Below are positions 33,508 to 45,917 of a stretch of 64,000 nucleotides of DNA, one piece after another. Origin of the DNA: JALYRV01 sp036675475. GTDB taxonomy: Bacteria > Acidobacteriota > Vicinamibacteria > Vicinamibacterales > SCN-69-37. The notes below the pieces were generated by a model. The model searched no databases and was not told where the DNA came from. It saw nothing but the letters and a program-made list of their open reading frames with translations. The position numbers were made by a program, and so were the translations under genes. The DNA lies in the NCBI GenBank assembly GCA_036675475.1, contig JAKFEY010000059.1:62001-126000 (forward strand), read 5' to 3'. Each line of letters opens with the position of its first letter. The first letter of the stretch is position 1.

Positions 33508-34445
33508 CCCTTCAGGACCTCATCTTCAAACTGCAGGAATTCTGGAGCGCCCGCGGCTGCATCATCCAGCAGCCTCTCGACGTCGAGATGGGCGCCGGCA
33601 CGATGCATCCCGAAACGTTTCTGCGCGTGCTCGGGCCGACGCACTGGAACGTCGCGTACGTGCAGCCCGCGCGCCGGCCGGCCGACGGCCGCTTCGGCGA
33701 AAACCCCAACCGCCTCTTCAAGCATCACCAGTTTCAGGTCATCCTCAAGCCGTCGCCAGACGATGTGCAGCATCTGTATCTGCAGAGCCTCGAGGCCTGC
33801 GGCATCGATCTGAGCGCGCACGACGTGCGTTTCGAGGAAGACAACTGGGAGTCGCCGACGCTCGGCGCGTGGGGCATCGGCTGGCAGGTGCTGTACGACG
33901 GCCTGGAGATCAGCCAGTTCACGTACTTCCAGCAGGCGGGCGGACAGGACCTGTCGCCCGTCTCGGTGGAGATGACCTACGGCCTCGAGCGCCTCGCCAT
34001 GACGCTGCAGGGCGTCGACAACGTGTTCGATCTGCAGTGGTCGCCCGGCGTCACCTACCGGCAGGTGCGGTTCGACGATGAAGTGCAGCAGTCGAAGTAT
34101 GCGTTCGGCCGCGTGCAGGACGTGATGAGCGCGGCGGAGTTCGCGGCCTTCCACCGGGATCTGTTCGACAAGTACCACGCCTTCGGCCGCAAGCTGATGG
34201 AGCAGGGGCTCATCCTGCCCGCGCTCGAGTACTGCCTGAAGTCGTCGCACGTGTTCAACGTGCTCGACGCCAGCGGCGGCATCGGCGTGACCGAGCGGAC
34301 CAGCTACATCCTGCGCGTGCGGCAGCTGGCCGTGGCGATTGCCAGGGCGCACCTCGAGCTGGGCACGACGCAGCTGGGCACGACGCTCGACGCGAACAAG
34401 CCGGCGCCGCCGCCGAAACCGCACGCTCCGGTGGCCGGCGCATGA
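33504..34445 (+). CDS. glyQ: Glycyl-tRNA synthetase alpha subunit
   Basis: 313 aa from GTG 33504. The class II catalytic subunit is highly conserved: LQEFWSARGCIIQQP, MGAGTMHPETFLRVLG, NPNRLFKHHQFQVILKP and EMTYGLERLAM are all visible. It works as an alpha2beta2 enzyme with GlyS to charge tRNA-Gly. The last 20 or so residues (APPPKPHAP) are Pro-rich and not conserved. It overlaps recO by GTGA and glyS by ATGA, so the subunits are coupled in translation. Confidence 0.97.
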   Translation: MTLQDLIFKLQEFWSARGCIIQQPLDVEMGAGTMHPETFLRVLGPTHWNVAYVQPARRPADGRFGENPNRLFKHHQFQVILKPSPDDVQHLYLQSLEACGIDLSAHDVRFEEDNWESPTLGAWGIGWQVLYDGLEISQFTYFQQAGGQDLSPVSVEMTYGLERLAMTLQGVDNVFDLQWSPGVTYRQVRFDDEVQQSKYAFGRVQDVMSAAEFAAFHRDLFDKYHAFGRKLMEQGLILPALEYCLKSSHVFNVLDASGGIGVTERTSYILRVRQLAVAIARAHLELGTTQLGTTLDANKPAPPPKPHAPVAGA

Positions 34446-36661
34446 CGGTCATGGATCGCGAGCTGCTGCTCGAAATCGGCGTCGAGGAGCTTCCGGCGTC
34501 GTGGCTGCCGGCGCTCACGCGCCAGCTCGGCGAGGTGCTCACCGCGCGGCTCACCGGCATTCGCGTGCTGCCGCACGCCCCGGTGGAAACCTACAGCACG
34601 CCGCGCCGCCTGACGGCGCGCATCGCGAAGCTGGCGGACCGCCAGGAAGATCTGGATGAGACGGTCACCGGCCCGCCCGTGTCGGCGGCCCGCGGCGCCG
34701 ACGGCCAGCCCACGCAGGCCGCGCTCGGCTTTGCGAAGAAGCAAGGCGTGGCGTTCGAGGAGCTCGAGGAGCTCGACACGCCTAAAGGCCGATACCTCGC
34801 GCACCGGCGCAAGGTGCGCGGACGCGCGACGGCCGACGTCCTGGCCGAGGTGCTCGCCGCCGTGCTTCGGGATCTCACCTTTCCGAAGCAGATGAACTGG
34901 GACGCGGCGCTCAACGACGGCAAGGGGGCGCTGCTGTTCGGCCGCCCGATCCGCTGGCTGCTCTATCTGTACGGCGGGCGCGTCGTGCCGTTTTCGATTC
35001 AGCGCAGCGCCATGGCGGCGGGCCCGCGCGTCCAGGACATCGCGACCGGCGCGCTGACGTACGGGCATCGCTTCCTGGCGACCAGCGGACGGCCGGGCCG
35101 CTCGATCAAGGTCCGCACCTTCGACGACTATCAGGCGCGCCTGGCGGAACACTTCGTGGTGCTGTCGCGCATCGAGCGCCGCGATCGCATCGTCCGCGGG
35201 CTCGAGCGCGCGGCCAAGTCGCTCGGCGGGCGCGCCATGGTGCACGCGCATCCGCGCGCGCAGCAGCTGCTCGAGGAAGTGCCGGATCTCGTGGAATATC
35301 CGGCCGTCGTGGCCGGCATCTTCTCGGCGGAGTTCCTGAGCCTGCCCGAAGAAGTGCTCACGACCACGCTGATTCATCATCAACACTGCTTCCCGGTCTG
35401 TAACGACGAGGGCGGACTGAAGCCGGGGTTCCTGCAGGTGGTCAACATCGAGCCGCAGGACGAGCGCGCCATCTCGCGCAATGCGGCGCGCGTCATCACG
35501 GCGCGGCTCCGCGACGCGTCGTTCTTCTGGGAGTCGGATCGCGCCACGCGCCTCGACGATCGGCTCGAGCGCCTCGACACGCTGCAGTTTCACAAGACGC
35601 TGGGGTCGTATCGCGCGAAGGCGGAGCGCATCGAGGCGCTGGCGCGCACGATTGCGGCCAACGTCCTCGGGCAGCCCCGAGAAGTGGCGGACGCGGCGGC
35701 GCGCGCCGCGCGCCTGGCCAAGGCGGATCTCACCACCGACATGGTGCGCGAGTTCACCGAGCTGCAGGGCACGATGGGCGGCGTGTACGCGCGCGAGCAG
35801 GGCGAGCCCGAATGGGTGTGGAAGGCGATTTACTTCCACTACCTGCCGGTGGCCGTCGAAGCCACCGCCGAGCCGTCGCGCGACAAGCTCGGGGAGGCGG
35901 CCGCCACCTGGGCCGCGGTGTCGCTGGCCGACAAGCTCGACACGCTGACCGGCCTCATTGGTGCAGGCGAAAAGCCCACCGGGTCGCGCGATCCGTTCGG
36001 CCTGCGCCGCGCGGCGCACGGCGTGCTGCGCATCCTCGTGGATCTGCCGGAGCTCACCGGCCTGTCGGCGGCGCCCTCACTGGCCTCGCTGCTGCCGGCC
36101 GGCGCGGATGGATTCCTGCACGACTTCATGGTCGAGCGGCTCCGGTACGTGCTCGAGCAACGCGGGTACGACGCGCGCAACGTGCGCGCCGTCACGCACG
36201 CCGGCTCGGACACGAGCCCGCTGGTCGCGCGCCGCAAGCTCGAGGCCCTGCCTGCCGTCGTGCAGACGCCGGCCTTCCAGCAGCTGGCAACGGCATTCAA
36301 GCGCGTGCGCAACATCGCGCGCGAGCTCGACGATGCGGCGTTCGAGGCCGCCGAGAGCGACGTCAGGAAGCATCCCGACCTGGCCAGGGCGCTGAAGGAG
36401 CCGGCCGAGAAGGCGCTGCTCAAGGAGATCGAAGCGCGGCGCGCGGTCATCGAGAAGGCCGCGGCCAAAGGCGCGGGCTTCAGCGAGGCCTTCGCGGAAG
36501 CCGCCGGCGTCGGGCCGGCGGTGGACAGGTTCTTTACCGAGGTGTTCGTGATGGCGGAGGAGCCGGCGCTGCGCGCCGCGCGCCTGCGCCTGATGAAGCG
36601 CCTCGAGCGGTTGATTCTGAAACTGGGCGACGTGTCGGAGATCGTCGCCGAGATCAAGTAG
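34442..36661 (+). CDS. glyS: Glycyl-tRNA synthetase beta subunit
   Basis: 739 aa. It starts with ELLLEIGVEELPASWLPAL, the standard GlyS N-terminus. An HD-like domain follows, then VEYPAVVAGIFSAEFLSLPEEVL and FGLRRAAHGVLRIL. The C-terminal DALR-type anticodon domain ends at KLGDVSEIVAEIK. Length is slightly over the 690 usual. It recognises tRNA-Gly within the tetramer. Confidence 0.96.
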   Translation: MTVMDRELLLEIGVEELPASWLPALTRQLGEVLTARLTGIRVLPHAPVETYSTPRRLTARIAKLADRQEDLDETVTGPPVSAARGADGQPTQAALGFAKKQGVAFEELEELDTPKGRYLAHRRKVRGRATADVLAEVLAAVLRDLTFPKQMNWDAALNDGKGALLFGRPIRWLLYLYGGRVVPFSIQRSAMAAGPRVQDIATGALTYGHRFLATSGRPGRSIKVRTFDDYQARLAEHFVVLSRIERRDRIVRGLERAAKSLGGRAMVHAHPRAQQLLEEVPDLVEYPAVVAGIFSAEFLSLPEEVLTTTLIHHQHCFPVCNDEGGLKPGFLQVVNIEPQDERAISRNAARVITARLRDASFFWESDRATRLDDRLERLDTLQFHKTLGSYRAKAERIEALARTIAANVLGQPREVADAAARAARLAKADLTTDMVREFTELQGTMGGVYAREQGEPEWVWKAIYFHYLPVAVEATAEPSRDKLGEAAATWAAVSLADKLDTLTGLIGAGEKPTGSRDPFGLRRAAHGVLRILVDLPELTGLSAAPSLASLLPAGADGFLHDFMVERLRYVLEQRGYDARNVRAVTHAGSDTSPLVARRKLEALPAVVQTPAFQQLATAFKRVRNIARELDDAAFEAAESDVRKHPDLARALKEPAEKALLKEIEARRAVIEKAAAKGAGFSEAFAEAAGVGPAVDRFFTEVFVMAEEPALRAARLRLMKRLERLILKLGDVSEIVAEIK

Positions 36662-36708
36662 GCCAGAGGCCACGGGCCACAGGCCATAGGCGAGGAAGCG
36701 GAGACGAA

Positions 36709-39541
<2,833 letters not shown>

Positions 39542-39549
<8 letters not shown>

Positions 39550-40507
39550 GATCTTCGTCCACGACGAGTCGGGCTGCAGAGAGGCGGCCGGCATCGAGCC
39601 GGCGTGGCTGCAGCCCGGCTCGAACGTCCTGCTCTGGGTCGATCTTGCGGCGCCGACGCCGGCCGAGACCGCGATCCTGTCGGACGTCTTCCATTTCCAT
39701 GAGCTCGCCGTCGAGGACGCGGTCATGGAAATCCATCATCCCAAGATCGAGGCCTACAACGGCTATCTGTATCTGATCCTGCACGGCATCGACTTCGAGG
39801 AAAGCACGAGGGGCTTTGCCACGCACGACGTGGACTTCTTCCTCGGGCCGTCCTATCTCGTGACGGTGCACGACGGCCGGTCGCGATCGATTGCCGAGCA
39901 GTACAACGTCTGCATCCGCAACGCGAACGCCATGGGTGAAGGCCCGGGCGCCCTCCTGCACCGCATCGTCGACGCCATGGTCGACCACTATCGGCCCGAG
40001 GTCGAGAAGCTCGAGGACAAGGTCGACGAGCTCGAGACGCACGTGTTCGAGAATCCAGACGTCAATCCCATTCGCGCGCTGATTGGCGTGAAGAAGGACA
40101 TCGCGTCGCTGCGCCGGGTCACGCTGCCGCAGCGCGACGCGATCGCGCGGCTGGCGCGCAAGGAGTTTCCGCAGATCAGCGAGGCGGTCACGTGGCGCAT
40201 GCGCGACGTGTACGACCATCTCGTCCGTCTGTCGGAGGAGAGTGTCGTGCTGCACGACCGGGTGACGGGCCTGGTCGACGCGTATCTCTCGTCGCAGTCG
40301 AACCGCCTCAATCAGGTCATGAAGCTGATGACCGTGATTGCGACGATCTTCATGCCCCTCACGGTGCTCACGGGCCTGTTCGGCATGAACGTGCCGCTGC
40401 CGCACATGCCGGGTCCGTCGTGGATGGAGTTCTGGTGGATCACGCTGCTGATGGCCGCGATTGCCGGCGGCATGCTCTGGAAATTCCGCCGCAACCGCTG
40501 GATCTGA
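39542..40507 (+). CDS. corA: CorA-family magnesium/cobalt transporter
   Basis: 321 aa from GTG 39542. A large N-terminal cytoplasmic domain (alpha/beta, then a long helix near 150-250) is followed by two C-terminal membrane helices. The signature GMNVP follows the first helix at about residue 289. It forms a pentameric Mg2+ channel in the inner membrane. It begins within the ppdK 3' end and is followed directly by mutL. The window thus holds both MgtE and CorA, as well as a CorC-like protein. Confidence 0.93.
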
Positions 40508-42295
40508 ATGCCCCGAATCCATAGACTGCCGCCGGAGCTTGCCAACCAGATCGCCGCCGGCGAAGTGGTCGAGCGGCCCGCATCGGTCATCAAGGAACTG
40601 GTCGAGAACGCGATTGACGCCGGCGCGCGCCGCGTGTCGGTGACGATTGAGATGGGCGGCAAGAAGCTCATTCGCGTCGAAGACGATGGCGTGGGGATGG
40701 ACGCCGAGGATGCGCAGCTGGCGATCGAGCGGCATGCGACGAGCAAGATTCGCGCGTCGAGCGATCTCGACGGCATTCGCACGCTGGGATTCCGCGGAGA
40801 AGCCCTGCCGAGCATCGCGTCGGTGTCGCGCTTCAAGCTGCGCACACGGGCGCGCGGCGCCGCGAACGGCACGGAGGTGCGGATCGAGGGCGGGCAGGGG
40901 CTGACGGTCAGGGAAGTGGGCGCTCCGGAAGGCACGGCCATCGAGGTCGGCGACCTGTTCTACAACCTGCCGGCGCGCCGGAAGTTCCTCAAGTCCGACG
41001 CCGCGGAATCGGCGCAGGTGTCGAAGCTCGTGACGCAGCTGGCGCTGTGCTATCCCGAAGTGGGTTTTTCGCTGACGAGCGCCGGACGCAAGGCAATCGA
41101 ATGGCCGCCTGCGGCATCGCTCGCCGACCGGTTCTTTCAGGTGCACGGCGAGCGCGCGGACCTGGTGCCGATCGTCAAGGAGGCGGGCGGCATCCGCATC
41201 GAGGGCTTCATCGCGGCGCTTGGCGATCAGGGGCCGCTGCGCGGCCAGCAGAACGTCTTCATCAACCGGCGCATCGTGAAAGACCGCACGGTGCAGCACG
41301 CGATCGTCCAGGCCTACAGCGTGGCGACGATCAAGGAGCGCAGCCCGGAGGTGCACCTGTTCATCGCGATCGCGCCCGAGCGCATCGACGTGAACGTGCA
41401 TCCGACCAAGGCCGAGGTGCGCTTCCTCGAGCAGGCGCTCGTGCACGACGTGCTGCGGCGCGCCATCGGCGAGGCACTTGGCACCAGCGCGCAGCCGCCG
41501 GAACTGTCGCTCGCGCCGCCGGCCGTCGCACCCGGCCTGCCGTCAACATCGCCGCTGCCCGGCCTGTGGGGCGGCAACACCACGCCCCAGCGCACGGCCG
41601 GCTGGAACTACCCGGATCGCCCGTACCCGGCCCCGAACCCGTCGAACCCGTCGAACCAGACAAGCGAACCTCTCGAACCCCTCGAACCTGCCGAACCCGA
41701 GAACCAGGGTTCGCCCGCCCGGCCCATGCTCCCGCTGGGCCAGTTTAGAAACACCTTCATCATCTGCGTCGACGATGACGGCCTGGCCATCGTCGATCAG
41801 CATGTCGCGCACGAGCGCGTGCTCTTCGAGCAGATCAGCGAGCGGCTGTCGGCCGGGACACTCGAGTCGCAGCGGCTGCTCGCGCCTATCGTGCTGGAGC
41901 TGTCGGCGTCGCAGGCGGAGGCGCTGCTCGGACAAACGGCTGAGCTCGCGCGCCTGGGATTCGAGGCGGAACCGTTCGGCGGAACGTCGCTGCGCGTTGA
42001 CGCGGTGCCGGCCCTGCTCGATCTCGGCGAAGCCGAAGCGACGGTGCGCGCGCTGGCCGATGATCTCGAGGGCCTCGAGAAGGGAAGCCGCGCCGGCGAG
42101 GCGATTCGGCGCATGGCGGCGACGATGGCGTGCCACGCCGCGGTGAAGGCCAACGACCCGCTGACGCCTGAAAAGATGCGGTACATTCTTGCTGAGCTCG
42201 AGCGCACGTCGTACTCGAGCGTCTGCCCGCACGGCCGCCCGGTCGTGCTGCGGCTGACGCGCCGCGAAATCGAAAAGAACTTTCAGCGGATCTGA
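40508..42295 (+). CDS. mutL: DNA mismatch repair protein MutL
   Basis: 595 aa. The GHKL ATPase domain has LPPELANQIAAGEVVERPASV, DDGVGMD, and TLGFRGEALPSI. A variable linker (about 375-410) contains Glu-Pro-Leu and Asn-Pro-Ser repeats encoded by tandem CGAACC units. The C-terminal dimer domain has the endonuclease motif as DQHVAHERVLFE (Val replaces the usual Ala) and CPHGRPVV, so it probably nicks DNA itself, as in bacteria without MutH. It follows corA with no gap. Confidence 0.95.
   Translation: MPRIHRLPPELANQIAAGEVVERPASVIKELVENAIDAGARRVSVTIEMGGKKLIRVEDDGVGMDAEDAQLAIERHATSKIRASSDLDGIRTLGFRGEALPSIASVSRFKLRTRARGAANGTEVRIEGGQGLTVREVGAPEGTAIEVGDLFYNLPARRKFLKSDAAESAQVSKLVTQLALCYPEVGFSLTSAGRKAIEWPPAASLADRFFQVHGERADLVPIVKEAGGIRIEGFIAALGDQGPLRGQQNVFINRRIVKDRTVQHAIVQAYSVATIKERSPEVHLFIAIAPERIDVNVHPTKAEVRFLEQALVHDVLRRAIGEALGTSAQPPELSLAPPAVAPGLPSTSPLPGLWGGNTTPQRTAGWNYPDRPYPAPNPSNPSNQTSEPLEPLEPAEPENQGSPARPMLPLGQFRNTFIICVDDDGLAIVDQHVAHERVLFEQISERLSAGTLESQRLLAPIVLELSASQAEALLGQTAELARLGFEAEPFGGTSLRVDAVPALLDLGEAEATVRALADDLEGLEKGSRAGEAIRRMAATMACHAAVKANDPLTPEKMRYILAELERTSYSSVCPHGRPVVLRLTRREIEKNFQRI
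41633..41705 (+). repeat. Tandem CGAACC-type repeats in the mutL linker
   Basis: About ten degenerate units of CCGAACCCGT / CTCGAACC in frame, giving NPSNPSN and EPLEPLEPAEPE. Length variation here would not disturb either MutL domain. Confidence 0.7.
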
Positions 42296-42413
42296 TTCGT
42301 CTTCTGTGTTAGTCTCTTCGCACAATCCAAACTAAACGCGCAGCGCTTCCGGGGGCGACGTGTATTCCTGCCCTGGATCGCGGCTCGGTCTTCGATTCCT
42401 TAAGGCGTGGTGT

Positions 42414-43286
42414 ATGCGTTTTGGTTCGTCTGCCATCTTCCTTCTCGTCGGCGTCGTCGCCCTGCTGTCGTTTACGCTGGGCGGCTTCGTCAGCCTCAGG
42501 CGCGCGGTCGATCAGGAGGCGCGTATTGACGCGCTGAGCGCCGAAGTGGCCCTGATGTCGCGCGAAGGCCGCGGCGCGACCGGCACCTCGGGCATGGCGG
42601 ACGCGATGGTCGACGCGCCGTCGGCGGCGCGGGCGGCGCTGCTGGAAGATCTGAAAAAGGAACTGAAGCACGAGATGGGGCTGATGCCGATCAGCCTGCT
42701 GCGCGAGCGCAGCGCCAGCTTCGTCGAGCTGTATGCCCGCGACAATTCCGGCCACACCAACTACGGCACGGCCGGCTACCTGGGCAGCGGCTACTTCATT
42801 ACGGTGAAGCACGCCGTGGTCGCGCTGGCGGTTGACGAGTCGAACCCGCGCCGCATCGAGCGCATCGAGCTGCGCATCAACGGCCGCGACACCGCGGCCA
42901 CGCTCGTCGATGCCGGCGACGCCGAGAACGAAGTCGATCCGGGCGACTGGGCGATCCTTCGCGTGAAGCAGATGCCCGACCTGCCGGCCCTGTCGGTGAA
43001 TCTCGGCTATCCGTTCCAGTTTGCCGCGCCGATCTTCCGCCTCGGCAACGACTACTCGAAAGGCATCGTGCTGGCGTCGGGCTATGTCGGGCAGAAGCTG
43101 TCCAACCGCCTCGTCACGGCGTTGACCGATGGCCACCCCGGCGTGTCGGGCGGCGGCGTGCTGAATCAGGAAGGCGAGCTGGTCGGTATTCCGGTGGGCC
43201 GGATGCAGGGCGACTTCCGCTTCTCGTTCATCCTGCCGGTGCGGCAGGACATGTTCCGCAAAGTACCCGCGCTCGCCAGCCGCTAG
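42414..43286 (+). CDS. Membrane-anchored trypsin-like serine protease
   Basis: 290 aa. An N-terminal membrane helix (FLLVGVVALLSFTLGGFVSL, residues 7-26) is followed by a short coiled region and an S1-type fold. The triad is visible as ITVKHAVV (His), DPGDWAIL (Asp) and GHPGVSGGGVL (Ser). No PDZ domain is present, unlike DegP/HtrA. It should face the periplasm. ATG 42414 is preferred since an upstream GTG (42360) adds residues before the membrane anchor. It converges on rarA with a 4-base overlap. Confidence 0.72.
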   Translation: MRFGSSAIFLLVGVVALLSFTLGGFVSLRRAVDQEARIDALSAEVALMSREGRGATGTSGMADAMVDAPSAARAALLEDLKKELKHEMGLMPISLLRERSASFVELYARDNSGHTNYGTAGYLGSGYFITVKHAVVALAVDESNPRRIERIELRINGRDTAATLVDAGDAENEVDPGDWAILRVKQMPDLPALSVNLGYPFQFAAPIFRLGNDYSKGIVLASGYVGQKLSNRLVTALTDGHPGVSGGGVLNQEGELVGIPVGRMQGDFRFSFILPVRQDMFRKVPALASR

Positions 43287-44611
43287 CGCGGCCCCTTGCC
43301 TTTCGTGCGCGCGCGGTTCCGCTCGAGCCGCTCGCGCACGTCCTTCTCATACCCACGATCAACCGGCCGATAGTACGTCCGCTCCCTGAGCGCGTCGGGC
43401 AGGCACTGCATGTCGGCCACGCCTTCCGCCTCGTCGTGCGCGTACCGGTAGCCCTTGCCGTAGTCGAGCGCCTTCATCAGCTTCGTGGGCGCGTTGCGCA
43501 AATGGTGCGGCACCGGCTCGGCGAGCTGCTGCTCGGCGTCGGCCTTCGCCTCGTTGTAGGCGACGTACACCGCGTTGCTCTTCGGCGCGGTGGCCATGTA
43601 GATGGCCGCCTGGGCGAGCGCGGTGTTGCCCTCGGGCATCCCCATGAAGTGCACCGCCTCTTTCGCGGCCATCGCCACGGCGAGCGCCTGGGGATCCGCG
43701 TTGCCGATGTCTTCGGACGCGAAGCGGACGATGCGGCGCGCGACGTAGAGGGGATCTTCACCCGCCTCGAGCATGCGCGCGAGCCAGTAGACCGAGGCGT
43801 CGGGATCGCTGTTGCGCATCGACTTGTGCAGCGCCGAGATGATGTTGAAGTGCTCTTCGCCGCCCTTGTCGTAGAGGAGGCTGCGCCGCTCGATCAGATC
43901 CGCGAGCCGCTCGCGCGTGATGTGAACGGCGGCCGCGCCGGCCGCCGCCATCTCGAGCATGTTGAGCGCGATGCGCGCGTCGCCGTTCGCGTAGCGTGCG
44001 ATCGCCTCGAGCGCGTCATCGTCGGCCGTCACCTGGCGTTTGCCGAGGCCGCGATCTTCATCGGCGAGCGCGCGCTTGAGAATCGTCACGAGGTCGGCTT
44101 CTTTCAGCGACTCGAGGACGAAGACTTTCGAGCGCGACAGCAGCGCGGAGTTCACCTCGAACGACGGATTTTCCGTCGTCGCGCCGATGAGCACGATGTC
44201 GCCGGCCTCGACGCGCGGGAGAAATGCGTCCTGCTGCGCCTTGTTGAAGCGATGAATCTCGTCGACGAAGAGGATGGTGCGCCGGCCGAGGCGCCGCCGC
44301 GTGTCTTCGGCCTCCGCCATCACCTGGCGGATCTCCTTCACGCCTGACAGCACCGCGCTGAACTGCACGAACTTCGCCTGCGTGGCTGACGCAATCAGGC
44401 GGGCGAGGGTCGTCTTTCCCGTGCCGGGCGGCCCCCAGAGGATGATCGACGAGAGCGTGTCGTTCTCGATCGCGCGGCGCAGCGGGCGGCCGGGCGCGAG
44501 AATCTTCTGCTGGCCGACATACTCGTCGAGCGAGCGCGGCCGCATGCGCTCGGCGAGCGGCGCGGGTCCGGCGGGGACGTCGGGCTCGTCCGTGTCGAAC
44601 AGGTCAGCCAC
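43283..44611 (-). CDS. rarA: Replication-associated recombination protein RarA (MgsA)
   Basis: AAA+ ATPase of 442 aa that acts at stalled replication forks. Walker A is GPPGTGKTT, Walker B ILFVDEIHRF, and the sensor region GATTENPSFEVN is typical. A conserved C-terminal tetramer domain begins about 260 (EEHFNIISALHKSMRNSDPDASVYWL). GTG 44611 is the start, overlapping the end of the methyltransferase gene by 8 bases, so the two are one operon. Confidence 0.95.
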   Translation of the reverse strand: MADLFDTDEPDVPAGPAPLAERMRPRSLDEYVGQQKILAPGRPLRRAIENDTLSSIILWGPPGTGKTTLARLIASATQAKFVQFSAVLSGVKEIRQVMAEAEDTRRRLGRRTILFVDEIHRFNKAQQDAFLPRVEAGDIVLIGATTENPSFEVNSALLSRSKVFVLESLKEADLVTILKRALADEDRGLGKRQVTADDDALEAIARYANGDARIALNMLEMAAAGAAAVHITRERLADLIERRSLLYDKGGEEHFNIISALHKSMRNSDPDASVYWLARMLEAGEDPLYVARRIVRFASEDIGNADPQALAVAMAAKEAVHFMGMPEGNTALAQAAIYMATAPKSNAVYVAYNEAKADAEQQLAEPVPHHLRNAPTKLMKALDYGKGYRYAHDEAEGVADMQCLPDALRERTYYRPVDRGYEKDVRERLERNRARTKGKGPR

Positions 44612-45410
44612 GTTGACGCTGCGCCTCGTACAGGATCACGGCGGCCGACACGGCGGCGTTCATCGATTGCACGCGCCCGTACATCGGGATGCGCACGCGC
44701 AGCTCGGCGCGGCGCGCGATGTCGGCAGGAAGGCCGCGCGCTTCGTTGCCGATCAGCAGCACGAACGGCTCGGTCCACCGCACGTCGCGCATGTCGGCGG
44801 CGGCCGGATCGAGCGACGTGGCAATCAGGCGCGCATCGGCGACCCTCGCGTCGTGCGCCAGTTGATCGATGCCGGCTTCGGCGAGCGGCACGCGGAACGC
44901 GCTGCCCATGGTGGCGCGCAGCGCGCGCCAGCCGCGCAGGTCGCTGGTGCCGCTCGACGCGATGACGCCGGTGCCGCCCGCGGCTTCCACGGAGCGCACG
45001 ACGGCGCCCGCGTTGCCCGGATCGCCGACTTCGATGAGCGCGACCGCCATTGCGGCACGGAACGCGGCGGCCGGGGCCGCCTGCTGTCCGAGCGTATCGG
45101 AGACGGGACTGAGCGGCAGCGTCGCGATGGCCACGATGCCCGAAGGCGTCTTGACGGGGGAGGCGCCCTCGAGCACCGCGTCGGGCGCGAGATATACGCT
45201 GGTGCGGCGGCCGAGCGCGTCGACCAGACGGCTGTTCCCGGCCGCGAAGTCGTGGCTCGCGATCACCGACTCGATCTCGATTCCTTCCTCGAGCGCCTCT
45301 TCGAGCAGGTGGGCGCCGTCGAGCAGCACCCGATCGCCCTCGCGCGCCCGGGCGAGCTCACGGCAGGCGCGGACGATGGGATTCTGGCGGCTGGTGATCT
45401 CGACGGGCAT
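44604..45410 (-). CDS. SpoU-type RNA 2'-O-methyltransferase
   Basis: 268 aa. An N-terminal RNA-binding substrate domain (ITSRQNPIVRACRELARAREG, LLDGAHLLEEALEEG) is followed by a SPOUT knot with ALIEVGDPGNAGAVVRS, LLIGNEARGLP and IPMYGRVQSMNAAVSAAV. It should methylate a ribose in 23S rRNA or tRNA with SAM; the target cannot be told. ATG 45410 is chosen as the start of the conserved sequence. It is divergent from greA with about 40 bases between. Confidence 0.9.
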   Translation of the reverse strand: MPVEITSRQNPIVRACRELARAREGDRVLLDGAHLLEEALEEGIEIESVIASHDFAAGNSRLVDALGRRTSVYLAPDAVLEGASPVKTPSGIVAIATLPLSPVSDTLGQQAAPAAAFRAAMAVALIEVGDPGNAGAVVRSVEAAGGTGVIASSGTSDLRGWRALRATMGSAFRVPLAEAGIDQLAHDARVADARLIATSLDPAAADMRDVRWTEPFVLLIGNEARGLPADIARRAELRVRIPMYGRVQSMNAAVSAAVILYEAQRQRG

Positions 45411-45437
45411 GAAACCCGAGAATAGCACTGCGGATGT

Positions 45438-45443
45438 TAGAAT
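45438..45443 (+). promoter_or_regulatory. -10 box TAGAAT before greA
   Basis: TAGAAT ends 8 bases before ATG 45452, too close for a ribosome site on the transcript; transcription would start at or next to the start codon. No -35 match is evident. Confidence 0.4.
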
Positions 45444-45451
45444 CGCGATGA

Positions 45452-45916
45452 ATGAAAGAGCGGTTGATCAAGCGGTTCCAGGATGAAATTGCGGTGCTCG
45501 AGCGCGAGCTCAAGGTCGAGCTGCCGAGAGAGATCCTGCGGGCGCGCGAGCTCGGCGATCTCAAGGAGAACGCCGAGTATCACGCCGCCAAGGAACGGCA
45601 GCGGCTCGTCGAGACGCGCATCAGCATGCTGAGCGGCCGCGTCGCCGAGATTCAGCTCATGAATCTCGACAAGATCCCACGCGACAAGGCCGGGTTTGGA
45701 TCCACGCTGCACGTGATCGAGAACGGGCAGCCGGCCACCTTTCAGCTGGTGATGCCGGAGGACGCCGATCCGCCCAAGGGGCTCATCTCGATTGCGTCGC
45801 CGATCGGCCGCGCGCTGGCGGGCAAGGAAGAAGGCGACAGCGTGAAGGTGCCGACGCCCGGCGGCATGCGCGAGTTCGAAATCACGAAGCTCACGACCAT
45901 CCACGACGAAGCCTGA
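45452..45916 (+). CDS. greA: Transcription elongation factor GreA
   Basis: 154 aa. It restarts backtracked RNA polymerase by stimulating transcript cleavage. An N-terminal coiled coil with the tip acidic residues (ARELGDLKENAEYHAAKE) is followed by the C-terminal FKBP-like domain (ISIASPIGRALAGKEEGDSVKVPTPGG). No ribosome site is seen; the start matches the leaderless pattern. The next gene begins two bases after the stop codon. Confidence 0.94.
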   Translation: MKERLIKRFQDEIAVLERELKVELPREILRARELGDLKENAEYHAAKERQRLVETRISMLSGRVAEIQLMNLDKIPRDKAGFGSTLHVIENGQPATFQLVMPEDADPPKGLISIASPIGRALAGKEEGDSVKVPTPGGMREFEITKLTTIHDEA

Positions 45917-45917
45917 G

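Noticed and set aside
41633..41705. CRISPR-like tandem repeat in mutL
   Set aside because: Units are 8-10 bases, in frame and without spacers; it is a linker repeat.
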